Shown here: piece by piece, positions 23,348 through 30,447 of the stretch | Layout: every line of letters starts with the position of its first letter | How positions within the stretch are numbered: position 1 is the stretch's first letter | Source of the DNA: a virus | DNA length: 30,447 nucleotides | IMG/VR virus record: IMGVR_UViG_3300025767_000084 | Location: 1 to 30,447 of that record | Direction: 5' to 3' (one strand) | Made by a program: the position numbers and the translations under genes | Notes under the pieces: model-generated | Seen by the model: only the letters and a program-made list of their open reading frames with translations | The model's database searches: none | What the model was told of the DNA's origin: nothing

Positions 23348-23575
23348 TCACACTGTTCTCCACATGCGAACCCCAAACATTTTATTTTCTATGCGTACAC
23401 GGACTTCTATGTTCCAGCTTTTGCGTTGTGCTATATCTGCAAGTTGTTTCTTAACCTTCACAGTGTTTACGCAGGGTATAAAAATAGATGCTCCAACCAC
23501 CATGGCGTCCCAATCTACGATAATCTTTACCCCGTCTGGCGCGAGATCATCAATCCTCAGTGGTTTCTGATACAC
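23348..23575 (-). CDS. Small hypothetical protein at the end of the replication operon, 75 aa
   Basis: GTG start, preceded by AAAGG, inside the last codons of the primase-helicase gene (26-base overlap). The protein has a hydrophobic-acidic first half (GVKIIVDWDAMVVGASIFIP, C49) and a basic second half (VKVKKQLADIAQRKSWNIEV, VRVRIENKMFGVRMWRTV) reading as helix then two strands, which could bind nucleic acid. Similar short proteins with this 'VVGASIFIPC...VRVRIEN...VRxWR' layout are remembered from marine phage replication regions, without a known function. It is the last gene before the terminator. An opposite-strand frame over the same bases exists but is less convincing. Confidence 0.7.
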   Translation of the reverse strand: MYQKPLRIDDLAPDGVKIIVDWDAMVVGASIFIPCVNTVKVKKQLADIAQRKSWNIEVRVRIENKMFGVRMWRTV

Positions 23576-26363
23576 CGCTAAAACCTTTCAACTCTACAGC
23601 GATGGCTCGAATAGGTGGCAGGTGTAAGTTAGTGCCCTTAGACAAACGCATTTGTTTGCGTACGGCACCCATCTCTTTCTGCATCCCTGCCACCACACCC
23701 GTGTAATCTAGCTTCTGCTCCCCAAGCCACCTCTTAAACGGTTTAGGTACAATGTAGAGCATGTTTGTATCTGTCTCGTATCGTGCAACCAATGAACCTC
23801 TTGGATTTTGGTCGGGAATAACCAAAGGCGAGATACCTTCCGCTGATTGTGCGGTATCCGTACTCTTGATTTTTAGTATGCTGCCCCAATGCTCTGTCGT
23901 AAACTCGGTTATCAGTGTCTGTACTGATGCAGTGCTATCATCCACGAATGATTTGACCCGTATTAACTGGTTAACCACCCACTTAAACAGTTTCTTTAGG
24001 TCATAAGATATTATACCTAGACGTTTAGCTACCAAGGCTCCGGTCAATATAGACGTGCACCCGCCGGACCAAAAGCGGTTGACGTTATTAAGCCCCGCTG
24101 CTTTGTCTAGCTCGGCCTTTATCCGTGCGTAATCCGCGGCAATAGTCTCTTTGTTGTTTATGACATACTGCACAAACTCTGGCCCAAAGTGGCCGTAGTT
24201 TAACTGTATATCCCTAAGCTGCGCATCTGCTTCCCGCTGGTCAACAGGAACGCGGGGCATCTCGTCTACTCTAAGCTCTAATAAACGCTGCATCTCGGCT
24301 TTAGTATTATTTTTGTACATAGACATTTGCGCATATATACTCACGTTACCTGTAGAGAACGCCAGCAACCGCCAAGGCTTACCCCTAACACGTTCGTGGT
24401 TACCTCCACCCGCCATACGGTTTTTCTGCACCCCTTCAGACAGTTGATATGCGTACGTTGACGCCTCTTTAGGAGTAAAGTTTGTCAACTCGTCTGTGTT
24501 TAGCATCAGGTTGTGCATAAGTTCCGCTTGGTTCATTTTCGAGTTAACTGTATCTTCTCCCGTGGCTATCTGCCCACGAGGGTCACCCCATATAGATGAC
24601 GCTGCATACATGGCAGTTGTTTTACCGCCACCTGTTTCACCAAACAGATGTACGCCTAGACTGTACAGACCCGAAAGCGGCATGAGCACAGTACCAAAAC
24701 CACCACATACGGTGAATTGATGTAGTTCCATGCCATCACGGTTATACCAATCAAGTAGCTCCCTACTACGTTCTCGCGTACCTTTGTGTTTAAACTTCTC
24801 TATATACCCCGAAGTTTTTGCAGAGGGTGGATTATACTCCACGTCTGTTGCGGTAATCAGTTGATCGCCCAGTACAAACTCGTCCATCTTCTTGTCGTCC
24901 ACCCAACCAAATTGCCGGTGCGCCTCGCTGGCGGTCGTGGTTTGCTGCAATTCTTGTATCCATGTGGCGGTGTATGTCATCAGTTTGTCTACGTCCTTCC
25001 CGAATGTTGCTATGCCCTGCATAGACATGTGTTTACGAAACTCTTCTCTTGAAGTGACACTCGACAGTGGGACAACAAAATCACGTACTCCGTCCCGTGG
25101 TAAGTGCAGTGCAAACGCTATGACTTCACCAAGCTCCACATCATGTAACCTACGCGTGACGTAAAAGTCGTGGTGGTATATACATACTTCTTCTGTGTCG
25201 CCATCTTCATTCGTGCTACGCAAATACACACCGCCGTTCTGACCCCGAAAGTACGGTTTAGGTAGCGCGGGGATTGTTATAGTTTTCGTATCCTCCCCGT
25301 CTATTTCCTCTATGACATTGTCTTCTGGGGTCGCCTCTTTAACCTCTTTGGTTAGCTGCGCAGGAGTTGTTATCTTACCCTTATTGGGACAGCCCTCGCA
25401 CCCTTCAGGGTTAAAACGCTCTATCGTGCTGCAGAACTGTGGGCCACCTGTGTCTTCCATCTTACGTAGTGTGGCTTGAACATCATAATCTTCATGCTCT
25501 GAAGACATAACGTGTGCAGCCTCTGCGCTATCCTCACACACGTTAGCTATAGACAGCCCAGCCCTCCACAAGTCGTGCGATACGGTGCTCTGGTTTTTGA
25601 TTATGTGTTTTATCTGTGCGCAGCCCGTACCGTTCTTGGTCTTCAACAGCAAGCGCCGGAAGCTCCCTTTGTAGTTTTGCTGTAGAGCTTCTCTAAACGC
25701 GCTTGTCGCGGATGCCTCGCGTTTCTGGGGTACTGGTATCGGATCACCCCCTAACAAAACCGAGAACTTATCGAAGTCCACAGTCGTAGGTTCTTCCACC
25801 CCATAAAATTCTACAGGTAGTGGCTCACCATACTTATAGTTGTGAGTGCTTGGCACACGTAACACGCCAGCGGCATCAGATGTTCGAGATGGGTCAGCAT
25901 CAAAACCTTGCTCGGCGCACAACCTCTTCAGTCGTTCAGCGACAGGCCACCAGTCTGCTCGGCACACAGGCTCAGACAAAATCCAGTAAACATGCACCCC
26001 GCGTCCAGAGTTAATCAGGGTGGGGATAGGTAGGCTGTTGTTCTCGCAGAAGACCCGTAGCTCCTCAATCGCCACCTCTTGAGACGGGAACTCCTTGTTA
26101 GGTCCACAGTCTAGGTCCAAGAAAAAAGACTTCATCCATTGCATATTGGTAGCTACGCGAGACCCAGCCTCAAAGAACGTGCCCATTGCAAAGAAAGCGT
26201 TCCACCCGTTTGCGTCGAGATCACGTGCTGCCTGTAGCACCTCATCAGTAGACGAGTAAAATTTCTGTTTGATCTGTTCGTTTGGTTTAGCGCCTTTCAA
26301 AGCCCACACACAGTAGTGGCCCTCGTGCGCCAACACCAAATCTAAAAATCTTTTGTTTATCAT
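23550..26363 (-). CDS. Primase-helicase: AEP-type primase fused to DUF927-type ATPase
   Basis: A protein of 937-940 residues (the count below starts from the GTG at 26372; the ATG at 26363 is residue 4, and TGA lies just before the GTG). The N-terminal archaeo-eukaryotic-type primase shows FFLDLDCG with the catalytic D86 and D88, NSGRGVHVYW (121-130), and SRTSDAAGVLRVPSTHNYK (162-180). A Cys cluster (CSTIERFNPEGCEGCPNKG, near 312-330) probably binds zinc. The C-terminal half is a DUF927-type superfamily III-like ATPase with Walker A GETGGGKTT (578-586) and Walker B-like LMLNTDEL. The two halves together would synthesise primers and unwind the replication fork. Upstream SSB and nuclease genes complete a replication set, but no DNA polymerase lies in the window. 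Neither start has a strong ribosome-binding site. Confidence 0.85.
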   Translation of the reverse strand: MINKRFLDLVLAHEGHYCVWALKGAKPNEQIKQKFYSSTDEVLQAARDLDANGWNAFFAMGTFFEAGSRVATNMQWMKSFFLDLDCGPNKEFPSQEVAIEELRVFCENNSLPIPTLINSGRGVHVYWILSEPVCRADWWPVAERLKRLCAEQGFDADPSRTSDAAGVLRVPSTHNYKYGEPLPVEFYGVEEPTTVDFDKFSVLLGGDPIPVPQKREASATSAFREALQQNYKGSFRRLLLKTKNGTGCAQIKHIIKNQSTVSHDLWRAGLSIANVCEDSAEAAHVMSSEHEDYDVQATLRKMEDTGGPQFCSTIERFNPEGCEGCPNKGKITTPAQLTKEVKEATPEDNVIEEIDGEDTKTITIPALPKPYFRGQNGGVYLRSTNEDGDTEEVCIYHHDFYVTRRLHDVELGEVIAFALHLPRDGVRDFVVPLSSVTSREEFRKHMSMQGIATFGKDVDKLMTYTATWIQELQQTTTASEAHRQFGWVDDKKMDEFVLGDQLITATDVEYNPPSAKTSGYIEKFKHKGTRERSRELLDWYNRDGMELHQFTVCGGFGTVLMPLSGLYSLGVHLFGETGGGKTTAMYAASSIWGDPRGQIATGEDTVNSKMNQAELMHNLMLNTDELTNFTPKEASTYAYQLSEGVQKNRMAGGGNHERVRGKPWRLLAFSTGNVSIYAQMSMYKNNTKAEMQRLLELRVDEMPRVPVDQREADAQLRDIQLNYGHFGPEFVQYVINNKETIAADYARIKAELDKAAGLNNVNRFWSGGCTSILTGALVAKRLGIISYDLKKLFKWVVNQLIRVKSFVDDSTASVQTLITEFTTEHWGSILKIKSTDTAQSAEGISPLVIPDQNPRGSLVARYETDTNMLYIVPKPFKRWLGEQKLDYTGVVAGMQKEMGAVRKQMRLSKGTNLHLPPIRAIAVELKGFSGVSETTED

Positions 26364-26389
26364 TGTTACCACTCATACCATAGGAGTAA

Positions 26390-26413
26390 CCACGGCCACC
26401 GTAGCAGCCGTGG
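26390..26413 (-). other. Intercistronic hairpin between SSB and primase-helicase genes
   Basis: CCACGGC (26390-26396) pairs with GCCGTGG (26407-26413) around a 10-base loop, in the 58-base gap after the SSB stop. There is no U-tract on either strand, so it is unlikely to end transcription on its own. It may stabilise mRNA, be an RNase site, or lower expression of the primase relative to SSB. Confidence 0.45.
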
Positions 26414-26421
26414 ATTTGTGT

Positions 26422-27138
26422 CTAGTCGTCGTCAAACATGCTGTCTACGATGTCGTTCAGATCACCTTTAGACGCTGGAGCCGGAGCCGCTTTATTAACG
26501 GTCTTCTTCACTGGCTCTGCTTCAAACATGTCATCGCTATCCTCTTCTACGGAGGGCTTCATAGCCAAGACGTTGTTTGTTTTTGGTTTCGATGCAAACG
26601 GGTTTGGGTCTTCCATGACGAACCCACCGTCCACAGCACCAAACGGGTTGGCACGTTCCTGCGGTACATACTTGATAACTTGTACAGCATTAATGCGCAG
26701 TGACACACTCTGCTTACCCCCGAAGTCGTAAGGCACCAACTTGACCGCTACGCTAACAGTGCTGCCCGTGGTCAACTGAAAGTCTTCCGGTAGCATGTTA
26801 CCCTGCGAGTCGTATTGGGCTGGCTTGTTTGTTACCTGTCCACCATACGAACCCTTCAACACGGCCTTGTGCGTGATGGTGCCGTTGTCATCTTTAACAA
26901 ACGGGTTGGCTAGTTTCTCAGCCCACTTGTCTTCACGGTTTGCCGCGTATGCTGCGCTCATGGCTTGAAACAAACCTTTTGCAGTGGCGTTGTCCATGCG
27001 GAATGCAATGGAAAACTCTGCGTTAGCATCCCGTGGACCACAGGGCATACTACGATTGGCCTTCTTATCAAACGCGTACGTCTGATCTAGCTTCGGCCAT
27101 AGTGCTTCTACGTTTTCAATAATGTAAGTGTCTGCCAA
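26422..27138 (-). CDS. Single-stranded DNA-binding protein (T7 gp2.5-like / DUF2815-type)
   Basis: A 238-residue protein with a beta-rich OB-fold-like core (about 20-165: NAEFSIAFRMDN, HKAVLKGSYGGQVTN, STVSVAVKLVPYDFGG, SVSLRINAVQVIKY) and a long Pro/Lys/Ala-rich linker. It ends in an acidic-aromatic tip, DLNDIVDSMFDDD, the hallmark of phage and bacterial SSBs that recruit replication partners. The start is TTG at 27138: AAGGAGAACGAC stands right before it, and the protein then begins MADTYI, with no ATG nearby. It would coat single-stranded DNA for the primase-helicase encoded next. The linker contains repeated NPF (ANPFGA, PNPFAS), as in related marine phage proteins. Confidence 0.82.
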   Translation of the reverse strand: MADTYIIENVEALWPKLDQTYAFDKKANRSMPCGPRDANAEFSIAFRMDNATAKGLFQAMSAAYAANREDKWAEKLANPFVKDDNGTITHKAVLKGSYGGQVTNKPAQYDSQGNMLPEDFQLTTGSTVSVAVKLVPYDFGGKQSVSLRINAVQVIKYVPQERANPFGAVDGGFVMEDPNPFASKPKTNNVLAMKPSVEEDSDDMFEAEPVKKTVNKAAPAPASKGDLNDIVDSMFDDD

Positions 27139-27158
27139 TGTCGTTCTCCTTTTTTGGC

Positions 27159-27416
27159 TTATGCGTCTGTGTCGGCGTCGAAGTTAAACTCCAACTGTTC
27201 TTCTACAGGCTCATTACGAATTTCGGCCTGTTCGGCTTCTATGGCTTTACCTGTTAGGGCTTCGGTCACTGAAGTCTTGTTGAAACGGTATGTATTACCG
27301 ATATTAATATACGTGGACCTAGGGATATGCCCCTGTCGCACCCACGCACGGATAGTAGAAATGGACACTGCAAAATGCTTTGCCAAATCCTCTATTGGTA
27401 CAAATGGTTCCGCCAT
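27159..27416 (-). CDS. Excisionase/MerR-type helix-turn-helix DNA-binding protein, 85 aa
   Basis: The N-terminal 55 residues (PIEDLAKHFAVSISTIRAWV, then RQGHIPRSTYINIGNTYRFN) match the HTH_17 pattern: a helix-turn-helix followed by a wing with the family's 'RQGxIPxxxxxxGxxYRF' layout. The C-terminal 30 residues are an acidic Glu/Asp/Ala tail. It could be a transcriptional regulator or a recombination directionality factor. No integrase is visible in the window, so regulation is more likely. Its ATG shares one base with the previous gene's TAA (TAATG), with AAGGA upstream. The SSB gene follows 20 bases on. Confidence 0.8.
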   Translation of the reverse strand: MAEPFVPIEDLAKHFAVSISTIRAWVRQGHIPRSTYINIGNTYRFNKTSVTEALTGKAIEAEQAEIRNEPVEEQLEFNFDADTDA

Positions 27417-27817
27417 TATTTTTTCCTTACTGATATGACATACTCGGTGTCTATGTTCATGCCCTTCGGCAGAACGTCTGGGTTTTCCTCTAAGAATTGT
27501 TTGACATTGGTTTGGTTTAACCGCCTGTCTAAGAACTCAGGTACATCATGCTCTTTTATGAAGCTGTACATCTGTTCCCAATCGCTGGTCCAATACTTGG
27601 TTTTAGTGGACCTGAAAAACAAACCTTCGGAGGTTCTAACGCTTTCGACATTGTGGTTCTCACAGTAGTCAAGCAGCGCGTTCTTTAAGATTTCCTGTTG
27701 GCGCACCAACGCTCCATCTTCTTCTTTAAACCGTGCGGATAGCTCTGCTCTTTTTGCCCGTAGTTTGATGTAGGCTTTTGTCAGTTTATCCGCAGGTATG
27801 TCGGACTGATCCGTCAT
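27416..27817 (-). CDS. Conserved hypothetical phage protein with N-terminal coiled coil, 133 aa
   Basis: GAGGAGAACGC stands before the ATG. Residues 8-55 form a Lys/Glu/Ala-rich helix (KAYIKLRAKRAELSARFKEE, ALVRQQEILKNALLDYC). Residues 60-133 are a mixed alpha/beta unit (VESVRTSEGLFFRSTKTKYW, DWEQMYSFIKEHDVPEFLDR, then QTNVKQFLEENPDVLPKGMN) ending in a basic strand (YVISVRKK). The layout is like the host-nuclease-inhibitor or Gp157-like proteins of phage replication regions, but this is a resemblance in architecture only. It sits between the SNF2 helicase and the HTH protein in one operon. No function assigned. Confidence 0.75.
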   Translation of the reverse strand: MTDQSDIPADKLTKAYIKLRAKRAELSARFKEEDGALVRQQEILKNALLDYCENHNVESVRTSEGLFFRSTKTKYWTSDWEQMYSFIKEHDVPEFLDRRLNQTNVKQFLEENPDVLPKGMNIDTEYVISVRKK

Positions 27818-27841
27818 TTGCGTTCTCCTCTAGTAACGAGA

Positions 27842-27871
27842 ATTATACTCTAGTGGTATAAAATACCCTAG
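27842..27871 (-). promoter_or_regulatory. Possible internal promoter/operator of the minus-strand operon
   Basis: The gap after the helicase holds TATAAT on the minus strand (27842-27847) and a dyad CTAG, GGTAT, AAA, ATACC, CTAG (27850-27871) just upstream of it. ACTAGAG occurs twice on the minus strand here. No good -35 hexamer is found 17 bases from TATAAT; a TTGACT is 22 bases away. A repressor site overlapping a weak promoter is a reasonable reading but unproven. Confidence 0.35.
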
Positions 27872-29403
27872 TCAAGTATTTCTTTGTATAAGTCTATCAT
27901 TTTTGTGTGTACGTCTATTCTGTTATCTAACAGTGAGTAAACACGCTTTTCCACGGCAGAGCCTTGCAACTGCACGACAGTACATCGGTGCTTCTGGCCC
28001 GACCTGTGAACCCGTGCGTTAGCTTGGGCATATGTTTCCAAGGAGGAGGTTGGACCCCACCACACCACCGTGTTCGCTGCAGTTAACGTAACACCATGCG
28101 CCGCAGACTGCGGCTGGATGACTAGCACCCTTGGATCGGGGGTATTCTGGAACCGTTTGAATATGTCGGTTCGTTTTGCTACGGGTACATCCCCCCGAAT
28201 TACTTCAGTAGCAACCCCGTCATTACGCAGCTTGTCGGTCAATATGTCAATAGTGTGTTTGAAAGGCACGAACACAAGAACCTTTTGACTGCTCTCGTCG
28301 ATCACTTCCTTCAGCACTTTGTACCTGTGCTTGATGTCAAACTCTAACGTATCACCATCATCGGTATACACAGCACCAGCAGATATTTGCAGGAGCTTAT
28401 TCATAATGATCGCTGCGTTCATAGCGGTCACTTCGTCGTCGCCCACAGTCATGGTCATACTCTTCTTGAGCAGGTCATAATATTTTTTCTGTTGGCGCGT
28501 AAGTTCGACCACGCGTTTGACGTATGTCATATCGGGCAGGTCAAGACATTCTTCTTTGGTAAAACGTATGGCAGGTTGTAAGATGTTAAACACTGTGTCC
28601 GATGCGTGAGGTTTTATCACCCACCTAAACTGCGTTACCTTTGTCATAACCATATCACGGAACGAACCAAAGAACCTTGGCACAGCATTGGGGTTGACCA
28701 TCTTAGCTAACCCGTAAGCGTCGAGTGGAGACTGCGCAGCGGGTGTACCCGTCATCATCCACAACCATGTGTCTTCGTTGACAATCCGTTTAAGCACCTT
28801 CCATCGTTTGGACTGTGCATTCTTGTAGTGTGTGGCTTCGTCTACAATGATAAGGTCAAAGCCCCCGTTTATGATTGCATCAGCGACGATCTCAACCCCG
28901 TCATAGTTTATTATCACAAAGTCAGCACCCTGCTCTATGATCTCTCGACGTTTTTTAGCCGCGCCATAGGCGATGTCCACACTGCGATGCGGGGCGAACG
29001 TAAACAAATCCTCACGCCACGCACTGTCCATGATAGACAAGGGACATATAACAAGTACGCGATTGATCTTACCCTGCTTCATTAGATAGTCAGCAGCCCA
29101 GATGGCTGAAGCGGTCTTGCCTGTACCTTGCTCGTTAAAACAAAAGGATTTCTGGTTCATCGTAAAAAACGCAGCGGTCTTTTTCTGGTGGTCGAACGGC
29201 GCATACTTACCCGTCCACTCGTACCTCCCGTTGATCGGAGAGGGTACATCAATGTTCAGCTTGCGTAGGCTGAGTGCCTCGTCGATGCCCCACTTCACCA
29301 GCACCTCGTGGTCTTCAACCGCTTTGCTCTTTGGTATCACTTCAGTGACACGTCTCGGGTTGCGTAGCTTCAACAGCAACGCCTTACCATCTATAATCTG
29401 CAT
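27868..29403 (-). CDS. SNF2-type superfamily II DNA helicase/translocase
   Basis: A 511-residue protein with the ordered helicase motifs: motif I EQGTGKTA (91-98), Ia-like VLVICPLS (116-123), II VDEATH (187-192), III MTGTPA (217-222), a C-terminal RecA domain with VLVFVPFKH, and motif VI ANARVHRSGQKHR near 460-475. The combination of DEATH/DEAH-like motif II with 'RxHRSGQ' is typical of the Swi2/Snf2 family used by many phages for replication or recombination. Length is normal for the phage form, with no added domains. ATG at 29403 follows AGGAGAACACG. A perfect palindrome separates it from the upstream HNH-like gene. Confidence 0.9.
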   Translation of the reverse strand: MQIIDGKALLLKLRNPRRVTEVIPKSKAVEDHEVLVKWGIDEALSLRKLNIDVPSPINGRYEWTGKYAPFDHQKKTAAFFTMNQKSFCFNEQGTGKTASAIWAADYLMKQGKINRVLVICPLSIMDSAWREDLFTFAPHRSVDIAYGAAKKRREIIEQGADFVIINYDGVEIVADAIINGGFDLIIVDEATHYKNAQSKRWKVLKRIVNEDTWLWMMTGTPAAQSPLDAYGLAKMVNPNAVPRFFGSFRDMVMTKVTQFRWVIKPHASDTVFNILQPAIRFTKEECLDLPDMTYVKRVVELTRQQKKYYDLLKKSMTMTVGDDEVTAMNAAIIMNKLLQISAGAVYTDDGDTLEFDIKHRYKVLKEVIDESSQKVLVFVPFKHTIDILTDKLRNDGVATEVIRGDVPVAKRTDIFKRFQNTPDPRVLVIQPQSAAHGVTLTAANTVVWWGPTSSLETYAQANARVHRSGQKHRCTVVQLQGSAVEKRVYSLLDNRIDVHTKMIDLYKEILD

Positions 29404-29414
29404 CGTGTTCTCCT

Positions 29415-29434
29415 ATTTAGGGATTTCCCTAAAT
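29415..29434. promoter_or_regulatory. Perfect 9-bp palindrome upstream of the helicase
   Basis: ATTTAGGGA (29415-29423) and TCCCTAAAT (29426-29434) are exact reverse complements separated by TT. The site fills nearly the whole space between the HNH-like gene's stop and the helicase ribosome-binding site (AGGAG). A 2-base loop is tight for an RNA hairpin, so a protein-binding operator is more likely. Confidence 0.5.
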
Positions 29435-29703
29435 CACTTTTTCTTTTTGTAGTTTCTTGCGCGGTTCTTGCTGCGGCTCTCCACCGTCACACCGTCTTTG
29501 TTTGTACCACCCTTCGACAGGGCTTTCTTATGGCTAACGTCTTTGCCTTCGCGCTTGTCAGCCTTACCGTTATTGTTAGCATCTTTGCTGGTGCGATCCA
29601 TCTTGCGGCGGGCTCGCTGGCGTTCCATTCGTGCTTCAAACGTCTTACTGCCTACAGGCGCGTTCTTTTGCTTGGGACGGTCTTTGGGGTTCTTGTATGG
29701 CAT
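29434..29703 (-). CDS. Small basic HNH-like protein, 89 aa
   Basis: The start at 29703 is chosen because the ATG shares a base with the nuclease stop (TGATG) and gives MPYKNPKDRPKQ. An upstream in-frame start would only extend into the nuclease gene. The protein is Lys/Arg/Asn-rich throughout. Residues about 56-83 (GKDVSHKKALSKGGTNKDG, then VESRSKNRARN) follow the layout of compact phage HNH proteins, whose usual form is 'DVDHKKxLSKGGxN...SxSxNR'. The usual acidic residue before the His is Ser here, so nuclease activity may be reduced or absent. An NNNGKADKREG segment resembles a metal-binding loop. It may act as a nicking enzyme or a DNA-bridging accessory. Confidence 0.65.
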   Translation of the reverse strand: MPYKNPKDRPKQKNAPVGSKTFEARMERQRARRKMDRTSKDANNNGKADKREGKDVSHKKALSKGGTNKDGVTVESRSKNRARNYKKKK

Positions 29704-30371
29704 CAGTTTGCTCCGTTGTGAACACATTCGATGATAGGACAGTAGCGTCTGCACAACCCGTTAGGCCGTGCGTTCCACATGTCTTCTTTTGCCGCGGTCT
29801 CCATCTGCCCATACTTGCCGAGCCATTTCTCCCACAGCTTACTCTTATCATACTCCATGTAGGTGTCTTTCACCAAGTCATTACACACCACAAACAGCAG
29901 CGCAGCGCGAACTTTTTTGATCTGTGGGTAACGTGCCATGAGCGCAAGAGCCATCAACTCTAACTGCCCCTTGTCTGCATACTTAGAAGACTTGCCCGTC
30001 TTGTAGTCTACAACTGTTGCCACTTCGTCATTCAGTATCACTAGATCAGCGATACCACGGAACCAAACGTCAGAGGCGTAAAAGTCACAAGCCTCTAGGT
30101 TCTCCGTGATACCCATCTTTATCTCGCATAGCTTGTCACCCTTCCTATCCTTCAAAGATGTTAGGGCTTTGGCCGCAAAACTAAACTTCGCAGGTACAGG
30201 TACGTCCTTGGAAATGAAGTCTTCTGCCATCTTGTGAAACTCATTGCCGTACAAGATAGCTTCTGTCTGCACAAACGGCACCTCCTTCAAGACGTGTTTG
30301 TGGTAGAACTGTTTAGGGCACTGCTCAAAATCTTTGATCTTGCTAAAGGACCACGGCCATACTTTTGTCAC
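29703..30371 (-). CDS. PD-(D/E)XK nuclease of the RecB/Cas4 type
   Basis: A 222-residue single-domain nuclease. The active-site elements are in order: SFSKIKDFEQCPKQFYHKHV at the N-terminus (family opening with C18), GNEFHKMAEDF (His motif), GIADLVILNDE (the D), and VVDYKTGK (the E/D-x-K lysine within DYKTGK). The end carries CRRYCPIIEC, which with C18 could ligate a 4Fe-4S cluster as in Cas4 and AddB-like nucleases. It probably resects or trims DNA ends during phage recombination or replication. The start is GTG at 30371: GGAG lies upstream, and the conserved N-terminal motif begins within 10 residues. The upstream gene's TGA overlaps this start by 4 bases. Confidence 0.88.
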   Translation of the reverse strand: MTKVWPWSFSKIKDFEQCPKQFYHKHVLKEVPFVQTEAILYGNEFHKMAEDFISKDVPVPAKFSFAAKALTSLKDRKGDKLCEIKMGITENLEACDFYASDVWFRGIADLVILNDEVATVVDYKTGKSSKYADKGQLELMALALMARYPQIKKVRAALLFVVCNDLVKDTYMEYDKSKLWEKWLGKYGQMETAAKEDMWNARPNGLCRRYCPIIECVHNGAN

Positions 30372-30447
30372 TCACATTCTCCATATGATTTGCCTGTGCC
30401 ACTCTCACAGGTGATCGGTAGTCCATCAGCCCAGTCAGGCGTCTGGC
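30368..30447 (-). CDS. Partial C-terminal end of an upstream replication-block gene
   Basis: On the minus strand a frame is open from the right edge to a TGA at 30370-30368, reading DWADGLPITCESGTGKSYGE then two residues. It contains two Cys and a Gly/Ser/Lys segment. Its stop overlaps the nuclease's GTG (GTGA), the standard spacing in this operon, which supports that it is coding. Only about 25 residues are visible, so no family is assigned. Confidence 0.55.
   Translation of the reverse strand, partial: QTPDWADGLPITCESGTGKSYGECE

Noticed and set aside
23324-23581. Plus-strand GTG frame of 85 codons after the orphan ribosome-binding motif
   Set aside because: It lies wholly opposite the 75-residue minus-strand gene, whose sequence is more protein-like and coupled to the primase; spacing to AGGAGG is long.
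27159-27416. Evidence of a temperate phage from an excisionase-like protein
   Set aside because: No integrase or attachment site is visible, and this HTH fold is widely used in regulators.

Overview
The window is a 30.4 kb piece of a tailed phage genome, most likely a marine podovirus-like phage. The evidence is its tightly packed genes (no gene-free stretch over 300 bases), overlapping start/stop codons, a 3TM holin and M15 endolysin, a stabilisation-type tail protein, and a block of very large internal/ejection proteins facing a replication block. The host is inferred to be a marine Gram-negative, perhaps alphaproteobacterial: the holin belongs to the family also found in gene transfer agents, and the tail and ejection proteins have the style of uncultured ocean phages. 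No integrase, tRNA, rRNA, insertion sequence or CRISPR array was seen.

Left arm, plus strand. Positions 1-335 hold the end of an upstream gene and two tiny ORFs. Positions 325-1463 are a lysis module: a two-helix membrane protein with a perfect EF-hand loop, a 3TM-type holin and a D,D/L,D-peptidase endolysin. Positions 1506-3970 hold a beta-propeller-like tail/stabilisation protein and a jelly-roll fibre-like protein. Positions 4000-5396 hold an acyl carrier protein and, overlapping it by 4 bases, a beta-ketoacyl synthase with an intact Cys-His-His triad. A 155-residue protein that may have an acetyltransferase-like (GNAT) fold follows one base later. Positions 5867-23258 are five consecutive virion/ejection genes, two of them over 2,200 codons. 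One carries long tandem repeat arrays and a dockerin-like calcium loop. The other has an HExxH metallopeptidase motif and polyvalent-protein-like regions, and it hides a 65-codon out-of-frame gene (18550-18747).

Right arm, minus strand. A minus-strand terminator and a hairpin lie at the convergent junction (23257-23335). Reading leftwards from the right edge, the block holds: a partial gene, a RecB/Cas4-type nuclease, a small HNH-like basic protein, an SNF2-type helicase, a small hypothetical protein, an excisionase/MerR-type HTH protein, a gp2.5-like single-strand DNA-binding protein, a primase-helicase (AEP plus DUF927) and a 75-residue hypothetical. Most starts here use the same ribosome-binding motif, AGGAGAAC.

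The most unusual content is the ACP-ketosynthase pair inserted between tail-fibre and ejection genes. It suggests a small acyl-chain-building or acyl-transfer function carried by the phage, which could act on host lipid synthesis or on acylation of a virion or host product. The second is the overprinted gene inside the 2,246-residue ejection protein.
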